Shown here: positions 44,578-53,116 of the stretch, in pieces
How positions within the stretch are numbered: the first letter of the stretch is position 1
How the letters are laid out: every line of letters starts with the position of its first letter
From: Rhodoferax sp. PAMC 29310
GTDB taxonomy: Bacteria; Pseudomonadota; Gammaproteobacteria; Burkholderiales; Burkholderiaceae_C
DNA length: 64,000 bases
Assembly (NCBI RefSeq): GCF_017948265.1
Contig: NZ_CP072852.1
Location: forward strand, 4,464,001-4,528,000
Reading direction: 5' to 3'
Notes under the pieces: generated by a model
The model's input: only the letters and a program-made list of their open reading frames with translations
Databases searched by the model: none
Told to the model about the DNA's origin: nothing
Translations under genes and position numbers: made by a program

Positions 44578-46302
44578 ATGCGCAATGGAATTGGCTTCAA
44601 GTTAGGGCTCCTGTTGGCCACGTTTGGTATTGCGTCGATGGGCCTGGTGGGTTACTACTCTCACGTCAGTAGCCGCGCCAGCTTGCTGGACAACGCCCAG
44701 ACCAATTTGCTCACGGCAACGCAGGTGGTCAGTCGCAATTTTCAGGTCACGATTGAAGCCGTATCCGGCGATGCTCGCATGTTGGCTGGGTTGCCGTCGG
44801 CCATACGTAGTCTTGAGGGCCTCGGGGAGGCTTCTGTGCAGGCCGAGAAGTCGACTCTGTCGGCGACGTTCAAGTCGCTGATGTCGGTGCGCCCCGAGTA
44901 TTTTCAGGTTCGACTGATCAGCGCTGACCAGTACGGGTTGGAGCAAGTTCGGGTGGATCGCGATGACGACAAGTTGACGCAAGTGAGCGGCTCCTCGCTT
45001 CAGGAAAAAGCGCATTTTCCCTATGTGTTCAATACCGTGAGATTGGGTTCCAGTGAGGTCAACGTGTCTGATATTCGGCTCAATCATGAGAAGGGCGCCC
45101 ATTCGGGAATGGATCAGCCCACGGTGCGGGTCGCGGCCCCCATCATTGGGCCAGACGGCGCCGTCAAAGGGCTGATCGTGATCAATCTGGACCTGAACAG
45201 CGTGTTTGATCGACTGAGGCTTGATTTGCCAGCCTCCTATCAGGTCTATCTCAGCAATCGCTGGGGTGATTTTCTGGTCCACCCTGATGCCTCGCAGACC
45301 TTTGGGTTTGAGACCGGGCGCCGGGTATTGATTCAGGATTCGTTTCCCTTGGTCTCCGACCTCATCGCCGGTCATAAGAGCGGAGTCGTGGCCCGTGTCG
45401 AGGAAGCTGAGTCTGGTAATGGCGGTTTGGTGAGTGCGTTTGTCCGCTTGCCGTTCGGCGATGCGTCAGCGCAGCGATTTGTGATCATGGGATTGTCCCG
45501 GCCTTTGCCGGAGGTAGTCCACGCTGCGAATCAGATGGGTTGGAACACCGTTCAAATCATTGGGGTGCTGGCCGCCTTGGCCTTGGCTCTGGCAGCCGTG
45601 GTGTCGCGGCTGGTGACTGGGCCATTGAAGTCGATGGTCAGAGCGGTGGGCAGCTTTTCACGGTCGCAGTCCATCAGTGTGCTGCCATCTTCCCGCCAGG
45701 ATGAAATAGGTCTGCTAGCACGCAGTCTCAACGAGATGCAGAGCACCATTGTTGAGAACTTGCGTGAGTTGAACGAGAGCCGGCAGTCGCTCAAACATCT
45801 CGCCCAGCATGACGTGTTGACCGGCTTGCCCAATCGGGCTTTGTTCAATGACCGGCTGAACCAGTCCGTGTCTCAGTCTCGTCGGGACCGCGGTCGAATG
45901 GCGGTGCTGTTTGTGGACCTGGATGGCTTCAAGGCCGTGAATGATCGCCACGGTCACCATGTGGGTGATTGGCTTTTGAAGGGTGTGGCAACGCGCATGC
46001 TTGGTTGTGTGCGCGAGGCGGATACCGTTGGACGCTTAGGCGGCGACGAATTTGTGGTGTTGTTGCCGGCCATCGAACAGGTACGCGACGCGCTGGTGGT
46101 TGCTGAAAAAATCCGGACCGCCTTGAATCAACGTTTTGAACTCGACGGTTTGGATCTGAACATCTCAGCCAGCGTCGGTGTCGCCCTTTTCCCTGACCAC
46201 GGTGACAGCAATGTCTCCTTGTCCCGAAGTGCAGACAAAGCCATGTACCAATCCAAGGCGAGAGGTGGCGATTGCGTTGTGCTTGCGACGGGCGCGGGTT
46301 GA
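44578..46302 (+). CDS. Membrane diguanylate cyclase with Cache and HAMP
   Basis: A 574-residue signalling protein that makes cyclic di-GMP. An N-terminal membrane segment (LGLLLATFGIASMGLVGYY) leads to a periplasmic Cache-type domain (about 40-305), a second segment near 320-343, a HAMP linker and a GGDEF domain. That domain holds HDVLTGLPNRALFNDRL, FVDLDGFKAVNDRHGHHVGD and the active LGGDEFVVLL motif; the I-site RxxD four residues before it reads READ, which could support product inhibition. It lies 3 bases after a periplasmic binding protein gene. Confidence 0.9.
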   Translation: MRNGIGFKLGLLLATFGIASMGLVGYYSHVSSRASLLDNAQTNLLTATQVVSRNFQVTIEAVSGDARMLAGLPSAIRSLEGLGEASVQAEKSTLSATFKSLMSVRPEYFQVRLISADQYGLEQVRVDRDDDKLTQVSGSSLQEKAHFPYVFNTVRLGSSEVNVSDIRLNHEKGAHSGMDQPTVRVAAPIIGPDGAVKGLIVINLDLNSVFDRLRLDLPASYQVYLSNRWGDFLVHPDASQTFGFETGRRVLIQDSFPLVSDLIAGHKSGVVARVEEAESGNGGLVSAFVRLPFGDASAQRFVIMGLSRPLPEVVHAANQMGWNTVQIIGVLAALALALAAVVSRLVTGPLKSMVRAVGSFSRSQSISVLPSSRQDEIGLLARSLNEMQSTIVENLRELNESRQSLKHLAQHDVLTGLPNRALFNDRLNQSVSQSRRDRGRMAVLFVDLDGFKAVNDRHGHHVGDWLLKGVATRMLGCVREADTVGRLGGDEFVVLLPAIEQVRDALVVAEKIRTALNQRFELDGLDLNISASVGVALFPDHGDSNVSLSRSADKAMYQSKARGGDCVVLATGAG

Positions 46303-46352
46303 GCATCCGCAAAGGCGCGCCGCGGAATTGCCGGGCAATTACAATCGAAAGT

Positions 46353-46430
46353 TCACCGGGGGTGTCTGCTGAGAAGCGGACTGAGAAATACCCCACTCAC
46401 CTGATCTGGGTCATGCCAGCGTAGGGAGCG
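46353..46430 (+). ncRNA. TPP riboswitch
   Basis: The thiamine pyrophosphate aptamer is recognisable by CTGAGAAATACCCC, then ACCTGATCTGGGTCATGCCA and GCGTAGGGAG, in the normal order and spacing, with the 5' arm CACCGGGGGTGTCTGCTGAG before it. It stands 75 bases upstream of thiB, so it should reduce thiBPQ expression when TPP is plentiful. A weak hairpin followed by CCCTTTTTT at 46450-46470 could be the expression platform for termination. Confidence 0.92.
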
Positions 46431-46504
46431 TGAAACAAGGTCCGCTGTCACGAGACTCGTCCCTTTTTTGACGCCACCACGACGGCGCAATGAAAGACGA
46501 AGCA

Positions 46505-47542
46505 ATGAACAAGCGGATTTTTGTATTTGGAGCGGTCGCCCTGGCGGCCTGGACCTTGGCAGCCCCGGCCAACGCCGCCGACAACGAGTTGCGCGTGATG
46601 GTGCACAGCTCTTTCTCCCTGCCCAAGCCCATGCTGGCCCAGTTCGAAACCCAAAGCGGTCTCAAGCTCAGCGTCATCAAAGGCGGTGACGCGGGTGAGA
46701 TGCTGAATAAACTGATTCTGACCCGCGCCCAACCCGTGGCTGATGTAGTGTTTGGCATCGACAACGCCCTCGTCGCCAAGGCGCAGGCCGCCAACGTGCT
46801 GGAGGCCCATGGCCTGCCAGCGCTGGCAGGCACTGTGGCCGGCGCTGAGAAACAATTCGGTGCCTTGGTGGTGCCGGTGGACTATGGCTACGTCACCCTC
46901 AATTACGACAAAGCGGCCGTTGCCAAAAGCGGGCAAGCCCTGCCCAAAACACTGGACGATCTGACCCAGCCCGCCTACCGCAACTGGCTGGTGGTGCAAA
47001 ACCCGGCCACGTCCAGCCCTGGCTATGCCTTCATGCTGGCCACCATTGCCGGCATGGGGGAAGAAAAAGCCTATGACTGGTGGGCCAAGATGCGCGCCAA
47101 CGGCGTCAAAGTTGCCAAAGGTTGGAGCGAGGCTTATTACACCGAGTTCAGCCGGAACGGTGGCGCCTACCCGCTGGTGGTGAGCTATGCCACCAGCCCG
47201 GCAGCGGAGGTGTTTTACAGCAAGGAAAAAATCACCGAGTCGCCCACTGGCTCGCTGTCTCTGAAGGGCGGCGTGTTCCAGCAAGTGGAAGGCGTGGCGC
47301 TTGTTAAAGGTGGCGTGCAGCGGGAAGCTGCCTTGAAGTTCATCAACTTCATGCGCTCGGCCCCCGTGCAGGAAGCCTTGCAAACCACCATGTGGATGTA
47401 CCCGGCCCAAAGCAGCACGCCCCGTGCCGAAGTCATGCGCCATGCGCAAGAGCCGACGACATTTGAGAGCATGGGCACCGACACCATTGCCGAAAAAGGC
47501 AGCCAGTGGGTCAGCCGCTGGACGCAAGTCGTTCTGAAGTAG
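46505..47542 (+). CDS. thiB: Thiamine-binding periplasmic protein
   Basis: A 345-residue periplasmic binding protein for thiamine and its phosphates, first gene of thiBPQ. The signal peptide is MNKRIFVFGAVALAAWTLAA ending in NAA. ThiB-type blocks are LRVMVHSSFSLPKPMLAQFE, GGDAGEMLNKLILTRAQPVADVVFGIDN and a C-terminal region TMWMYPAQSSTPRAEV. The start could also be the ATG at 46490, five codons earlier, but the later one gives a cleaner signal peptide. It follows the TPP riboswitch, so thiamine is the expected ligand. Confidence 0.93.
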   Translation: MNKRIFVFGAVALAAWTLAAPANAADNELRVMVHSSFSLPKPMLAQFETQSGLKLSVIKGGDAGEMLNKLILTRAQPVADVVFGIDNALVAKAQAANVLEAHGLPALAGTVAGAEKQFGALVVPVDYGYVTLNYDKAAVAKSGQALPKTLDDLTQPAYRNWLVVQNPATSSPGYAFMLATIAGMGEEKAYDWWAKMRANGVKVAKGWSEAYYTEFSRNGGAYPLVVSYATSPAAEVFYSKEKITESPTGSLSLKGGVFQQVEGVALVKGGVQREAALKFINFMRSAPVQEALQTTMWMYPAQSSTPRAEVMRHAQEPTTFESMGTDTIAEKGSQWVSRWTQVVLK

Positions 47543-47546
47543 ATCC

Positions 47547-49223
47547 ATGATGCCCGGCGCGATGACCTTCAAGTCGCGACTCGGGCGCGGGATGCTGGCC
47601 GCGCTGCCCTTGCTGGCGCTGGGCCTGATGCTGGTCGCGCCACTGGCCCGCCTGGCATGGCAAGGGTGGAGCGGGGCGCCTGAGTTCGGCCAGACCGCTA
47701 ATGTCTCGCTGTGGTCCGTCTGGCAAGACGACTACCTGCGCTGGCGGGTGTTCTGGTCGCTGGCGCAAGCCGGCGTCACCTGTGTGCTGGCGCTGGTGCT
47801 GGGCCTGCCAGTGGCCTGGGTGTTGGCCCGTTTTGAATTTCCGCTGCGTCGGCTGGTGCTGCGCTTGCTGATGCTGCCGTTTGTGGTGCCGACGCTGGTG
47901 GCGGCGCTCGGTGTGCTGGCCTTGTGGGGACCGCATGGGGTGTTCAGTGGCTGGCTAGGTGTCTCGCTGCAAAACACTCCTTGGTTGCTGCTTTATGGCA
48001 ATCTGTTTTTCAATCTTTGCCTGGTGGTGCGTGCGGGAGTGGACGCGTTGAATCAGGTCAGCGCCCGCCAAGTCGCTGCCGCCCGTTCGCTTGGGGCCAC
48101 ACCTTGGCGAGCCTTTTGGCGGATCGAGTGGCCCGCCATTGCCCCTTGGCTGGCCTCCAGCCTGTGCCTTGTTTTTTTGTACTGCTTTGCCGGGTTTGGC
48201 CTGGCGCTGGTGCTGGGCGGGCAACGTTATGCCACGGTGGAAGTGGAGATTTATGCTCTGGTCGCCCACGAGCTGAAGCTGGCCGAAGCCAGTGTGCTGG
48301 CGGTGTGGATGATTCTGCTCACCGGCGGCGTGGCCCTGGCCTATGCGGCCATTGAGAAGCGGCTGGCCGCCCCTTCGCGGGTGGACCCCCTGGCCCGGCG
48401 TCGCCCGCAAGGTATTTGGCAATGGGTGGCGTTGGCCGGTGGACTGGGTGTATTGGTGTTTTTCTGTGTGGCGCCCATGCTGGCCATTGTCTGGCGCGCG
48501 GTGTCTGCCGGTAGCGAGGCCTGGGCGCAGGTGCTGGACGAAGAGACATTGGACGCCTTGTGGAACACCTTGCGCTTCTCGTTCATGGCCTTGGTCGTGG
48601 CCACGGTGCTGGGCGTGGCCCACGCGCTGGTCGCCACCCGCTCGGTGGCATGGCGTGCGGCGGCATTTTTGCCGTTTGTGGTGTCACCCGTCACGGTGGC
48701 TTTTGGTTTGCTGCTGCTGTATCCGCAATGGACCGCCAGCTTGCCGCTGCTGGTGGCCGCGTACGCCGTACTGGCGTATCCGTTTGTCGCCAAATCACTG
48801 GCCGCAGGGCTGGACAGTTTGCCGCCCCACCTGCCTCAGGCGGCTCGTACGTTGGGTGCCAGTCCATGGCGCACCTTCTGGCGGGTGACTCTGCCCATGT
48901 TGGCAACTGCGCTGCGGCGCGGCATGGCGTTTGCCGCCGCCACAGCCTTGGGGGAGTTTGCGGTGACGCTGTTTCTGTCGCGCCCCGAGTGGGCCACGCT
49001 AACGACCCTCATCTACCAGCGCCTGGGGCGCCCCGGCGTGGCCAATCTGGACGTGGCCATGGTGCTGTCTTGTGTGTTGATGGGGCTGGCGCTGTTGGCC
49101 TTTCTGGTGATTGAGTGGCCTCAACGAAATGCAGCGTCTGAACGGGACGCGACACCCGCACCGCGTGGTCCTCGGGTTGCTGTCGCTGCCGGGCACCGAG
49201 AAAAGGAATTGAGCCATGCTTGA
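47547..49223 (+). CDS. thiP: Thiamine ABC transporter permease
   Basis: A 558-residue double permease of the ThiP type with twelve or so membrane segments. It carries two EAA loops, AAARSLGATPWRAFWRIEWP near residue 175 and AARTLGASPWRTFWRVTLP near 430, one in each half; they contact ThiQ. The start ATG at 47547 is four bases past the thiB stop. It overlaps thiQ by 8 bases. Length and layout match ThiP; it moves thiamine across the inner membrane with ThiB and ThiQ. Confidence 0.93.
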   Translation: MMPGAMTFKSRLGRGMLAALPLLALGLMLVAPLARLAWQGWSGAPEFGQTANVSLWSVWQDDYLRWRVFWSLAQAGVTCVLALVLGLPVAWVLARFEFPLRRLVLRLLMLPFVVPTLVAALGVLALWGPHGVFSGWLGVSLQNTPWLLLYGNLFFNLCLVVRAGVDALNQVSARQVAAARSLGATPWRAFWRIEWPAIAPWLASSLCLVFLYCFAGFGLALVLGGQRYATVEVEIYALVAHELKLAEASVLAVWMILLTGGVALAYAAIEKRLAAPSRVDPLARRRPQGIWQWVALAGGLGVLVFFCVAPMLAIVWRAVSAGSEAWAQVLDEETLDALWNTLRFSFMALVVATVLGVAHALVATRSVAWRAAAFLPFVVSPVTVAFGLLLLYPQWTASLPLLVAAYAVLAYPFVAKSLAAGLDSLPPHLPQAARTLGASPWRTFWRVTLPMLATALRRGMAFAAATALGEFAVTLFLSRPEWATLTTLIYQRLGRPGVANLDVAMVLSCVLMGLALLAFLVIEWPQRNAASERDATPAPRGPRVAVAAGHREKELSHA

Positions 49224-49860
49224 GCTGCGCGATTTGCACAAACACTTTGGTGAGCGCACCGTGGCCGACGGCGTGAGTTTGTCGGTTGCCGCCGGTGAAA
49301 TCGTGGCCTTGCTGGGTCCATCGGGCAGCGGCAAAAGCACCTTGCTCAAAATTGTGGCGGGGCTGGAGGTGGCCGATGCGGGGAGTGTGTGGTTTGATGG
49401 GCAAGACATCAGCGCGCAGCCGCCCGAGCGGCGCGGCTTTGCCCTCATGTTTCAGGACTTCGCACTCTTCCCCCATCTCAATGTGCTGGACAACGTGGCC
49501 TTTGGTCTGATTGAGCAGCGCATCGTCAAGACGGAGGCCCGTGAGCGGGCTCGGGAACTACTGAGCCGTTTTGGTCTGGCCAGCCATGCCACTCACAATG
49601 TTTGGCTGTTGTCGGGTGGAGAACAACAACGCGTGGCCCTGGCGCGCGCCCTCATCACGGCACCCCGGGCGCTGCTTCTGGACGAGCCGTTTTCCGCGCT
49701 GGATGCCGAACTTCGGGTCGCCCTGCGCGATGAATTCAGCCAGCGCATCCAAGAAGCCGGCATGGCCACGCTGCTGGTCACGCATGACGAGTCCGAAGCG
49801 CGTGCCATGGGCGGGCGCGGTGTGCGTCTGGTGGATGGACGCTTGACCAGCTTGTGGTAG
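49216..49860 (+). CDS. thiQ: Thiamine ABC transporter ATPase
   Basis: A 214-residue ABC ATPase. It shows Walker A GPSGSGKST near residue 34, Q-loop MFQDFALFPHLNV, signature LSGGEQQRVALARAL near 132, Walker B ALLLDEPFSALDAELR and the switch histidine in LLVTHDESEARAMGG. The short length is normal for ThiQ. It overlaps thiP and is the last gene of the riboswitch-controlled run. It converges with the host-attachment-family gene 15 bases on. Confidence 0.93.
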   Translation: MLELRDLHKHFGERTVADGVSLSVAAGEIVALLGPSGSGKSTLLKIVAGLEVADAGSVWFDGQDISAQPPERRGFALMFQDFALFPHLNVLDNVAFGLIEQRIVKTEARERARELLSRFGLASHATHNVWLLSGGEQQRVALARALITAPRALLLDEPFSALDAELRVALRDEFSQRIQEAGMATLLVTHDESEARAMGGRGVRLVDGRLTSLW

Positions 49861-49875
49861 TTCGGCCCGCAAGGC

Positions 49876-50337
49876 TTAGTGGACTTGACCTTCGGAAGAC
49901 GCCAAGGCCAGCTCCACGCGCTCCTTCAAATCCCGATCCTGGTAAATCGTGAGGTCTGTCGGCACGGCTCGCTTGAGCATTGCGCTGGCCGCGTGGTTCA
50001 GCAAGGGCCGCAGCGTGCCCAGCATGGGGCTGGTGGCGATCAGGTTCAATTCGTTAAAAGTTTGACTATTGGCCGCTTCATTCAGGTAGCCGGCCAACTC
50101 CCGGGCGAACTCCAGTCGCTCCTTGTCCTGCGGCTCGGTGTGCGGCTCAAATTGGGTGCCGTGGTGCGCCGTCCGGCCATGGCCTTTGCCAGCATCGCCG
50201 CTGATGTCTCCCTTGGGCGTTGCGCGGGCTTTGGGATAAACAAAGCCGTCCAACTCGGTCAATAATTTGTGGCTTCCATGCTGCTCCAGCACACGAGCCC
50301 GGTGGGCGTTGGCGATCAGAATCCAGGTTTTTTCCAT
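49876..50337 (-). CDS. Host-attachment family protein
   Basis: A 153-residue protein of the family named for proteins required for attachment to host cells (Host_attach). It starts MEKTWILIANAHRARVLEQH, the family N-terminus, and has RLEFARELAGYLNEAA and LNLIATSPMLGTLRPLLN. The fold resembles archaeal release factor-type Rossmann domains, and a true role in attachment is doubtful. I chose ATG 50337, which has AAGGAG at proper spacing; the ATG six bases earlier is too close to it. It faces a BON-domain gene across a 358-base gap. Confidence 0.85.
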   Translation of the reverse strand: MEKTWILIANAHRARVLEQHGSHKLLTELDGFVYPKARATPKGDISGDAGKGHGRTAHHGTQFEPHTEPQDKERLEFARELAGYLNEAANSQTFNELNLIATSPMLGTLRPLLNHAASAMLKRAVPTDLTIYQDRDLKERVELALASSEGQVH

Positions 50338-50343
50338 GGTCAT

Positions 50344-50695
50344 GCTCCTTTTAACAAGGGTGATGTGTCCGAAAGGGGTGGGGTCAGTTGCGGGCTTGCC
50401 AACTGTCATCCGACTGGCGGCATGCCGCTTCTCCTCGCGTTGTTCACGTGACGGGGTCAATCGAGTCACTCTACTCAGCGCATGGTCTGGGCGACTTGCG
50501 AATCATCAAAGGCGCGGCACCTCGCCTTGGCTCGGGAGCCGCCGCCCACGCGGGTGACCCGCGAAGGTCGAACGCGCTCATGATGATTTTTTGCGCAATC
50601 TCAATGGACGTTTTGAAGCCGATCGTAGAGTGATGTTACTGACACGAGGGCACCCAGGAGTGCCACTGCCGTGCACCCTGTTCAAGGAGTTTCAA
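50344..50695. other. Regulatory gap between divergent stress-type genes
   Basis: The 352 bases hold no gene. They serve the host-attachment-family gene on the left and the BON gene on the right. One TTG-N8-CAA dyad (50496-50509) is visible. Short open frames in it lack plausible products. Confidence 0.6.
50496..50509. promoter_or_regulatory. Fnr-type dyad TTGCG-N4-ATCAA
   Basis: TTGCGAATCATCAA has the 14-base Crp/Fnr-type geometry, with a perfect right half (ATCAA) of the Fnr consensus TTGAT-N4-ATCAA. It lies in the gap between two divergent genes and resembles the dyads at 57496 and 58613. Confidence 0.5.
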
Positions 50696-50935
50696 ATGAG
50701 ATCAGATGACGATATGCGCGCAGATTTGTTGGAACGGCTGGACGCCATTCCGACCATCAGCGGTGCCGAAATTGATGTGTTTGTGGACAACGGCCGGGTC
50801 ACCTTGAGCGGCCGGGTGGACACGCCTCAGACTCGTTTTCAGATAGAAAGCGCCGCGAGGCGCGTGACGGGTCTGCGAAGCTTGGCCCTCAATGTGACAC
50901 CTGGGCGTGACAAGGGCCGCCGGGGCATGCATTGA
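50696..50935 (+). CDS. Small BON-domain protein
   Basis: A 79-residue protein, MRSDDDMRADLLERLDAIPT, forming one BON domain (VDNGRVTLSGRVDTPQTRFQIESAARRVTGLRSLALNV). It has no signal peptide, unlike OsmY, so it should be cytoplasmic or depend on a partner. BON domains bind phospholipids or ligands and occur in osmotic and stress proteins. A good ribosome site (AAGGAG) precedes ATG 50696. It converges with the unknown membrane protein gene 3 bases on. Confidence 0.82.
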   Translation: MRSDDDMRADLLERLDAIPTISGAEIDVFVDNGRVTLSGRVDTPQTRFQIESAARRVTGLRSLALNVTPGRDKGRRGMH

Positions 50936-50938
50936 CGG

Positions 50939-51550
50939 TCAGTGCGATGGTGGCTTGTCGTCGGCCTTGGGGTCCGCCATTTGTTGACGGATTTTTTCCA
51001 GCTTATTGGCGTAGTCCTCGGCTTCACCATAGCTCATGAAGCGGCTGTAGCGGGCGTGCACGCCCAACACCTTTTTGGCATGCTTGATCGGGCAAAAATA
51101 TTCCTCAGTTCGCGCGACGATCTCTGTGACATAGGCCATGAGCCCATTGCCATAGGCGCAGTAGGTGCAGTGAAACTTTTCAATGAAGTTGAGGTACTGG
51201 AGTTGCTGACGGTCATACACGATGTAGTCGCGGCGACGCACTTTGGCAATCTTGTAAATCGGGAAACAAGTGGCCTGGTAAAAGCTCACGCACAAGTCCA
51301 AAATCAGCATCGGAATAATCATGCTGTAAATGATGGGGCCGGTAATCAGGTTTTGGGGCCGGTTGGTTACCAGCCAATGGAAGAAGCCTCGCTTGAGTCG
51401 CCGGTGCGTATCGCGAATGGAGGTCTCAAACTCTGCCCGTTTTCCCCTGAATTGGGCGGAAGCGCTGGCCTCTTGCTCCTGGATGGCTTTGCGCAAATCG
51501 TCATCCAGCGTGGCCATCTGATCCAAAAGGCGGCGAATATTTTCATTCAT
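50939..51550 (-). CDS. Conserved-looking membrane protein, unknown function
   Basis: A 203-residue protein I cannot assign. Residues 1-55 look like a coiled coil (LLDQMATLDDDLRKAIQEQE). A hydrophobic part follows near 72-100 (ITGPIIYSMIIPMLILDLCVSF). Then comes a cysteine-rich segment FHCTYCAYGNGLMAYVTEIV with a later YFCPIKHAKK, so CxxC...C..H could bind a metal or heme-like group. The tail is charged. The ATG at 51550 follows a GGAAAGACA ribosome site. It is the last gene of the acs-PDH-ACP run, 43 bases after the ACP gene. Confidence 0.75.
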   Translation of the reverse strand: MNENIRRLLDQMATLDDDLRKAIQEQEASASAQFRGKRAEFETSIRDTHRRLKRGFFHWLVTNRPQNLITGPIIYSMIIPMLILDLCVSFYQATCFPIYKIAKVRRRDYIVYDRQQLQYLNFIEKFHCTYCAYGNGLMAYVTEIVARTEEYFCPIKHAKKVLGVHARYSRFMSYGEAEDYANKLEKIRQQMADPKADDKPPSH

Positions 51551-51593
51551 TGTCTTTCCATTAGAGCACCGCCACGGTGGCCCGAGCAACGCG

Positions 51594-51845
51594 CTACTTC
51601 AGCCTGGCTTGCACATAGTCCAGTACGTCATTGAGCGTGATCAATCCCGCATAGTCGGATTCGGCAATCTCCACCCCAAAGCGCTCATGCAGGCCAACCA
51701 GAAAGTTGAGCCAGTCCATGGAGTCCAGATCCACCTGGTGGCGCAAGGCACGGGCGGGGTCGATGTCTTGGGGCTCCACCTCGGGCGCAATGGTGCTTAA
51801 TACGGTCAAGGCCCCTTCGGTCAATGTGGCGCGGTCAGCTTTCAT
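51594..51845 (-). CDS. Acyl carrier protein-like protein
   Basis: An 83-residue carrier protein with the phosphopantetheine serine in LRHQVDLDSMDWLNFLVGLH (D-S-M). Helices on either side fit the ACP fold. It is not the fatty-acid AcpP, which sits beside fab genes; here it overlaps the E2 gene by 4 bases. The context of acetyl-CoA synthetase and pyruvate dehydrogenase subunits suggests it carries acetyl or another short acyl group, which is inference. It starts at ATG 51845. Confidence 0.88.
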   Translation of the reverse strand: MKADRATLTEGALTVLSTIAPEVEPQDIDPARALRHQVDLDSMDWLNFLVGLHERFGVEIAESDYAGLITLNDVLDYVQARLK

Positions 51846-53116
51846 GTGGGGTCTCCTTGGGGCGGGGTTTTATGAACGGCTTCGGCCAGTGTGTCCGGTT
51901 GCTGCAAAACGGCGCGCAGTTCTGCCAGAAACAAGGCACCTTGATGGCCGTCCGAGGCGCGATGGTCTGCCGCGAGCGAAGCCGTGACCAGGGGCAGGGC
52001 GCACAAGACACCGTCTTGCACCCAGGGGCGAGTCTGGACGCTGCCAAAACCTACCAAGGCCACCTGGGGCGGGTAGATTACGCCGAAAACCGCTTCCACC
52101 CCCTGGTCTCCCAGGTTGGTCACGGTGATGGTGGGGTCACTCATTTCGGAGCTGCGCAGTGAGCCGGCGCGTGCCCGTTTGACGAGGTCGGTCAGGTCAC
52201 GCATCAGCTGGTCAAGTGGTTTGCTGCCGACGTCATGAATGGCGGGTGCCACCAAGCCGCCGCCCCGCAACGAAATGGCGACGCCGGCGTGAATAGCTGT
52301 GGCGGGCTGAAACGCCCCATCCACATAAAAGCCATGAAGCTGCGGCGTGCGCTTGAGCGCCACGGCCACCGCCTTCAGCATCAGCACAGCTGGCAGCAAG
52401 CGCTCAGCAATCGTGTGGCTGGCGTTGTATTTCGCCAACCAGTCCAGGGCCAATGCCATGGGAATGGTCTCGCTGAGGTAATAGTGCGGAATCTCCCGTT
52501 TGGAGCGCCCCATGGCTGCGGCGATGGCCTTGCGCATTTCCTTGGCTCGGTCGGCTGGGCTGGTTGGGGCCGATGGCGCCGGTGTGGACGACGCTAGGGC
52601 AATTGCAGGCATCCCGGATTTTTGTGTGCTGGCCGCCGCTTCAATATCGGCCACGGTGACAGACGACTGCGCGCCAGTGCCCTTCACGGAGTCGCTATCA
52701 ATACCCAATTCCTGCGCACGTCGGCGCGCCGCTGGCGTCACCGGGCGGCGGGTTGGGGTAATCGCTTTTTCTGCAGTCTCCGGAGCAAGTTTGGGGGTGG
52801 GGGACGGCGAGGTGGGGACGGTGGGTTTCTGGATGGGCGGTGGCGGTGCCGTCGCGGTTGCCATTGGATCGGCCGCTTCGCCGGGTGCCAGAATGGTCGC
52901 AAGTGCCGTACCGACCGGTACTTTTGTGCCGGGTTCGATCAGCAGTTGACCCACCACCCCGTCGTGCCATATTTCCACATCCACCGCAGCCTTGGAGGTG
53001 TCAACCACAGCCACCACCTGGCCCCGTTGGACCGTGTCGCCTGCTTTCACATGCCAAGTGAGCAAGGTGCCTTCATCCATGTCAGCCCCGAGAGAGGGCA
53101 GGCGGAATTCGATCAC
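51842..53116 (-). CDS. Dihydrolipoamide acyltransferase (E2)
   Basis: A 424-residue E2 component. One lipoyl domain (residues 1-78) carries the lysine in [21 protein letters not shown] proline/alanine linker leads to a peripheral subunit-binding domain ([20 protein letters not shown] near 130-165) and the catalytic domain, with the active histidine and aspartate in [19 protein letters not shown]. It pairs with the E1 genes that follow upstream on the same strand. No E3 (lipoamide dehydrogenase) gene is near, so it must use one encoded elsewhere. Acetyl is the likely group; branched-chain or acetoin type cannot be ruled out. Confidence 0.9.
   Translation of the reverse strand: MIEFRLPSLGADMDEGTLLTWHVKAGDTVQRGQVVAVVDTSKAAVDVEIWHDGVVGQLLIEPGTKVPVGTALATILAPGEAADPMATATAPPPPIQKPTVPTSPSPTPKLAPETAEKAITPTRRPVTPAARRRAQELGIDSDSVKGTGAQSSVTVADIEAAASTQKSGMPAIALASSTPAPSAPTSPADRAKEMRKAIAAAMGRSKREIPHYYLSETIPMALALDWLAKYNASHTIAERLLPAVLMLKAVAVALKRTPQLHGFYVDGAFQPATAIHAGVAISLRGGGLVAPAIHDVGSKPLDQLMRDLTDLVKRARAGSLRSSEMSDPTITVTNLGDQGVEAVFGVIYPPQVALVGFGSVQTRPWVQDGVLCALPLVTASLAADHRASDGHQGALFLAELRAVLQQPDTLAEAVHKTPPQGDPT

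Noticed and set aside
46448..47572. Minus-strand open frame opposite thiB
   Set aside because: ThiB is recognisable, follows a TPP riboswitch and has a signal peptide; the antisense frame shows no such evidence.
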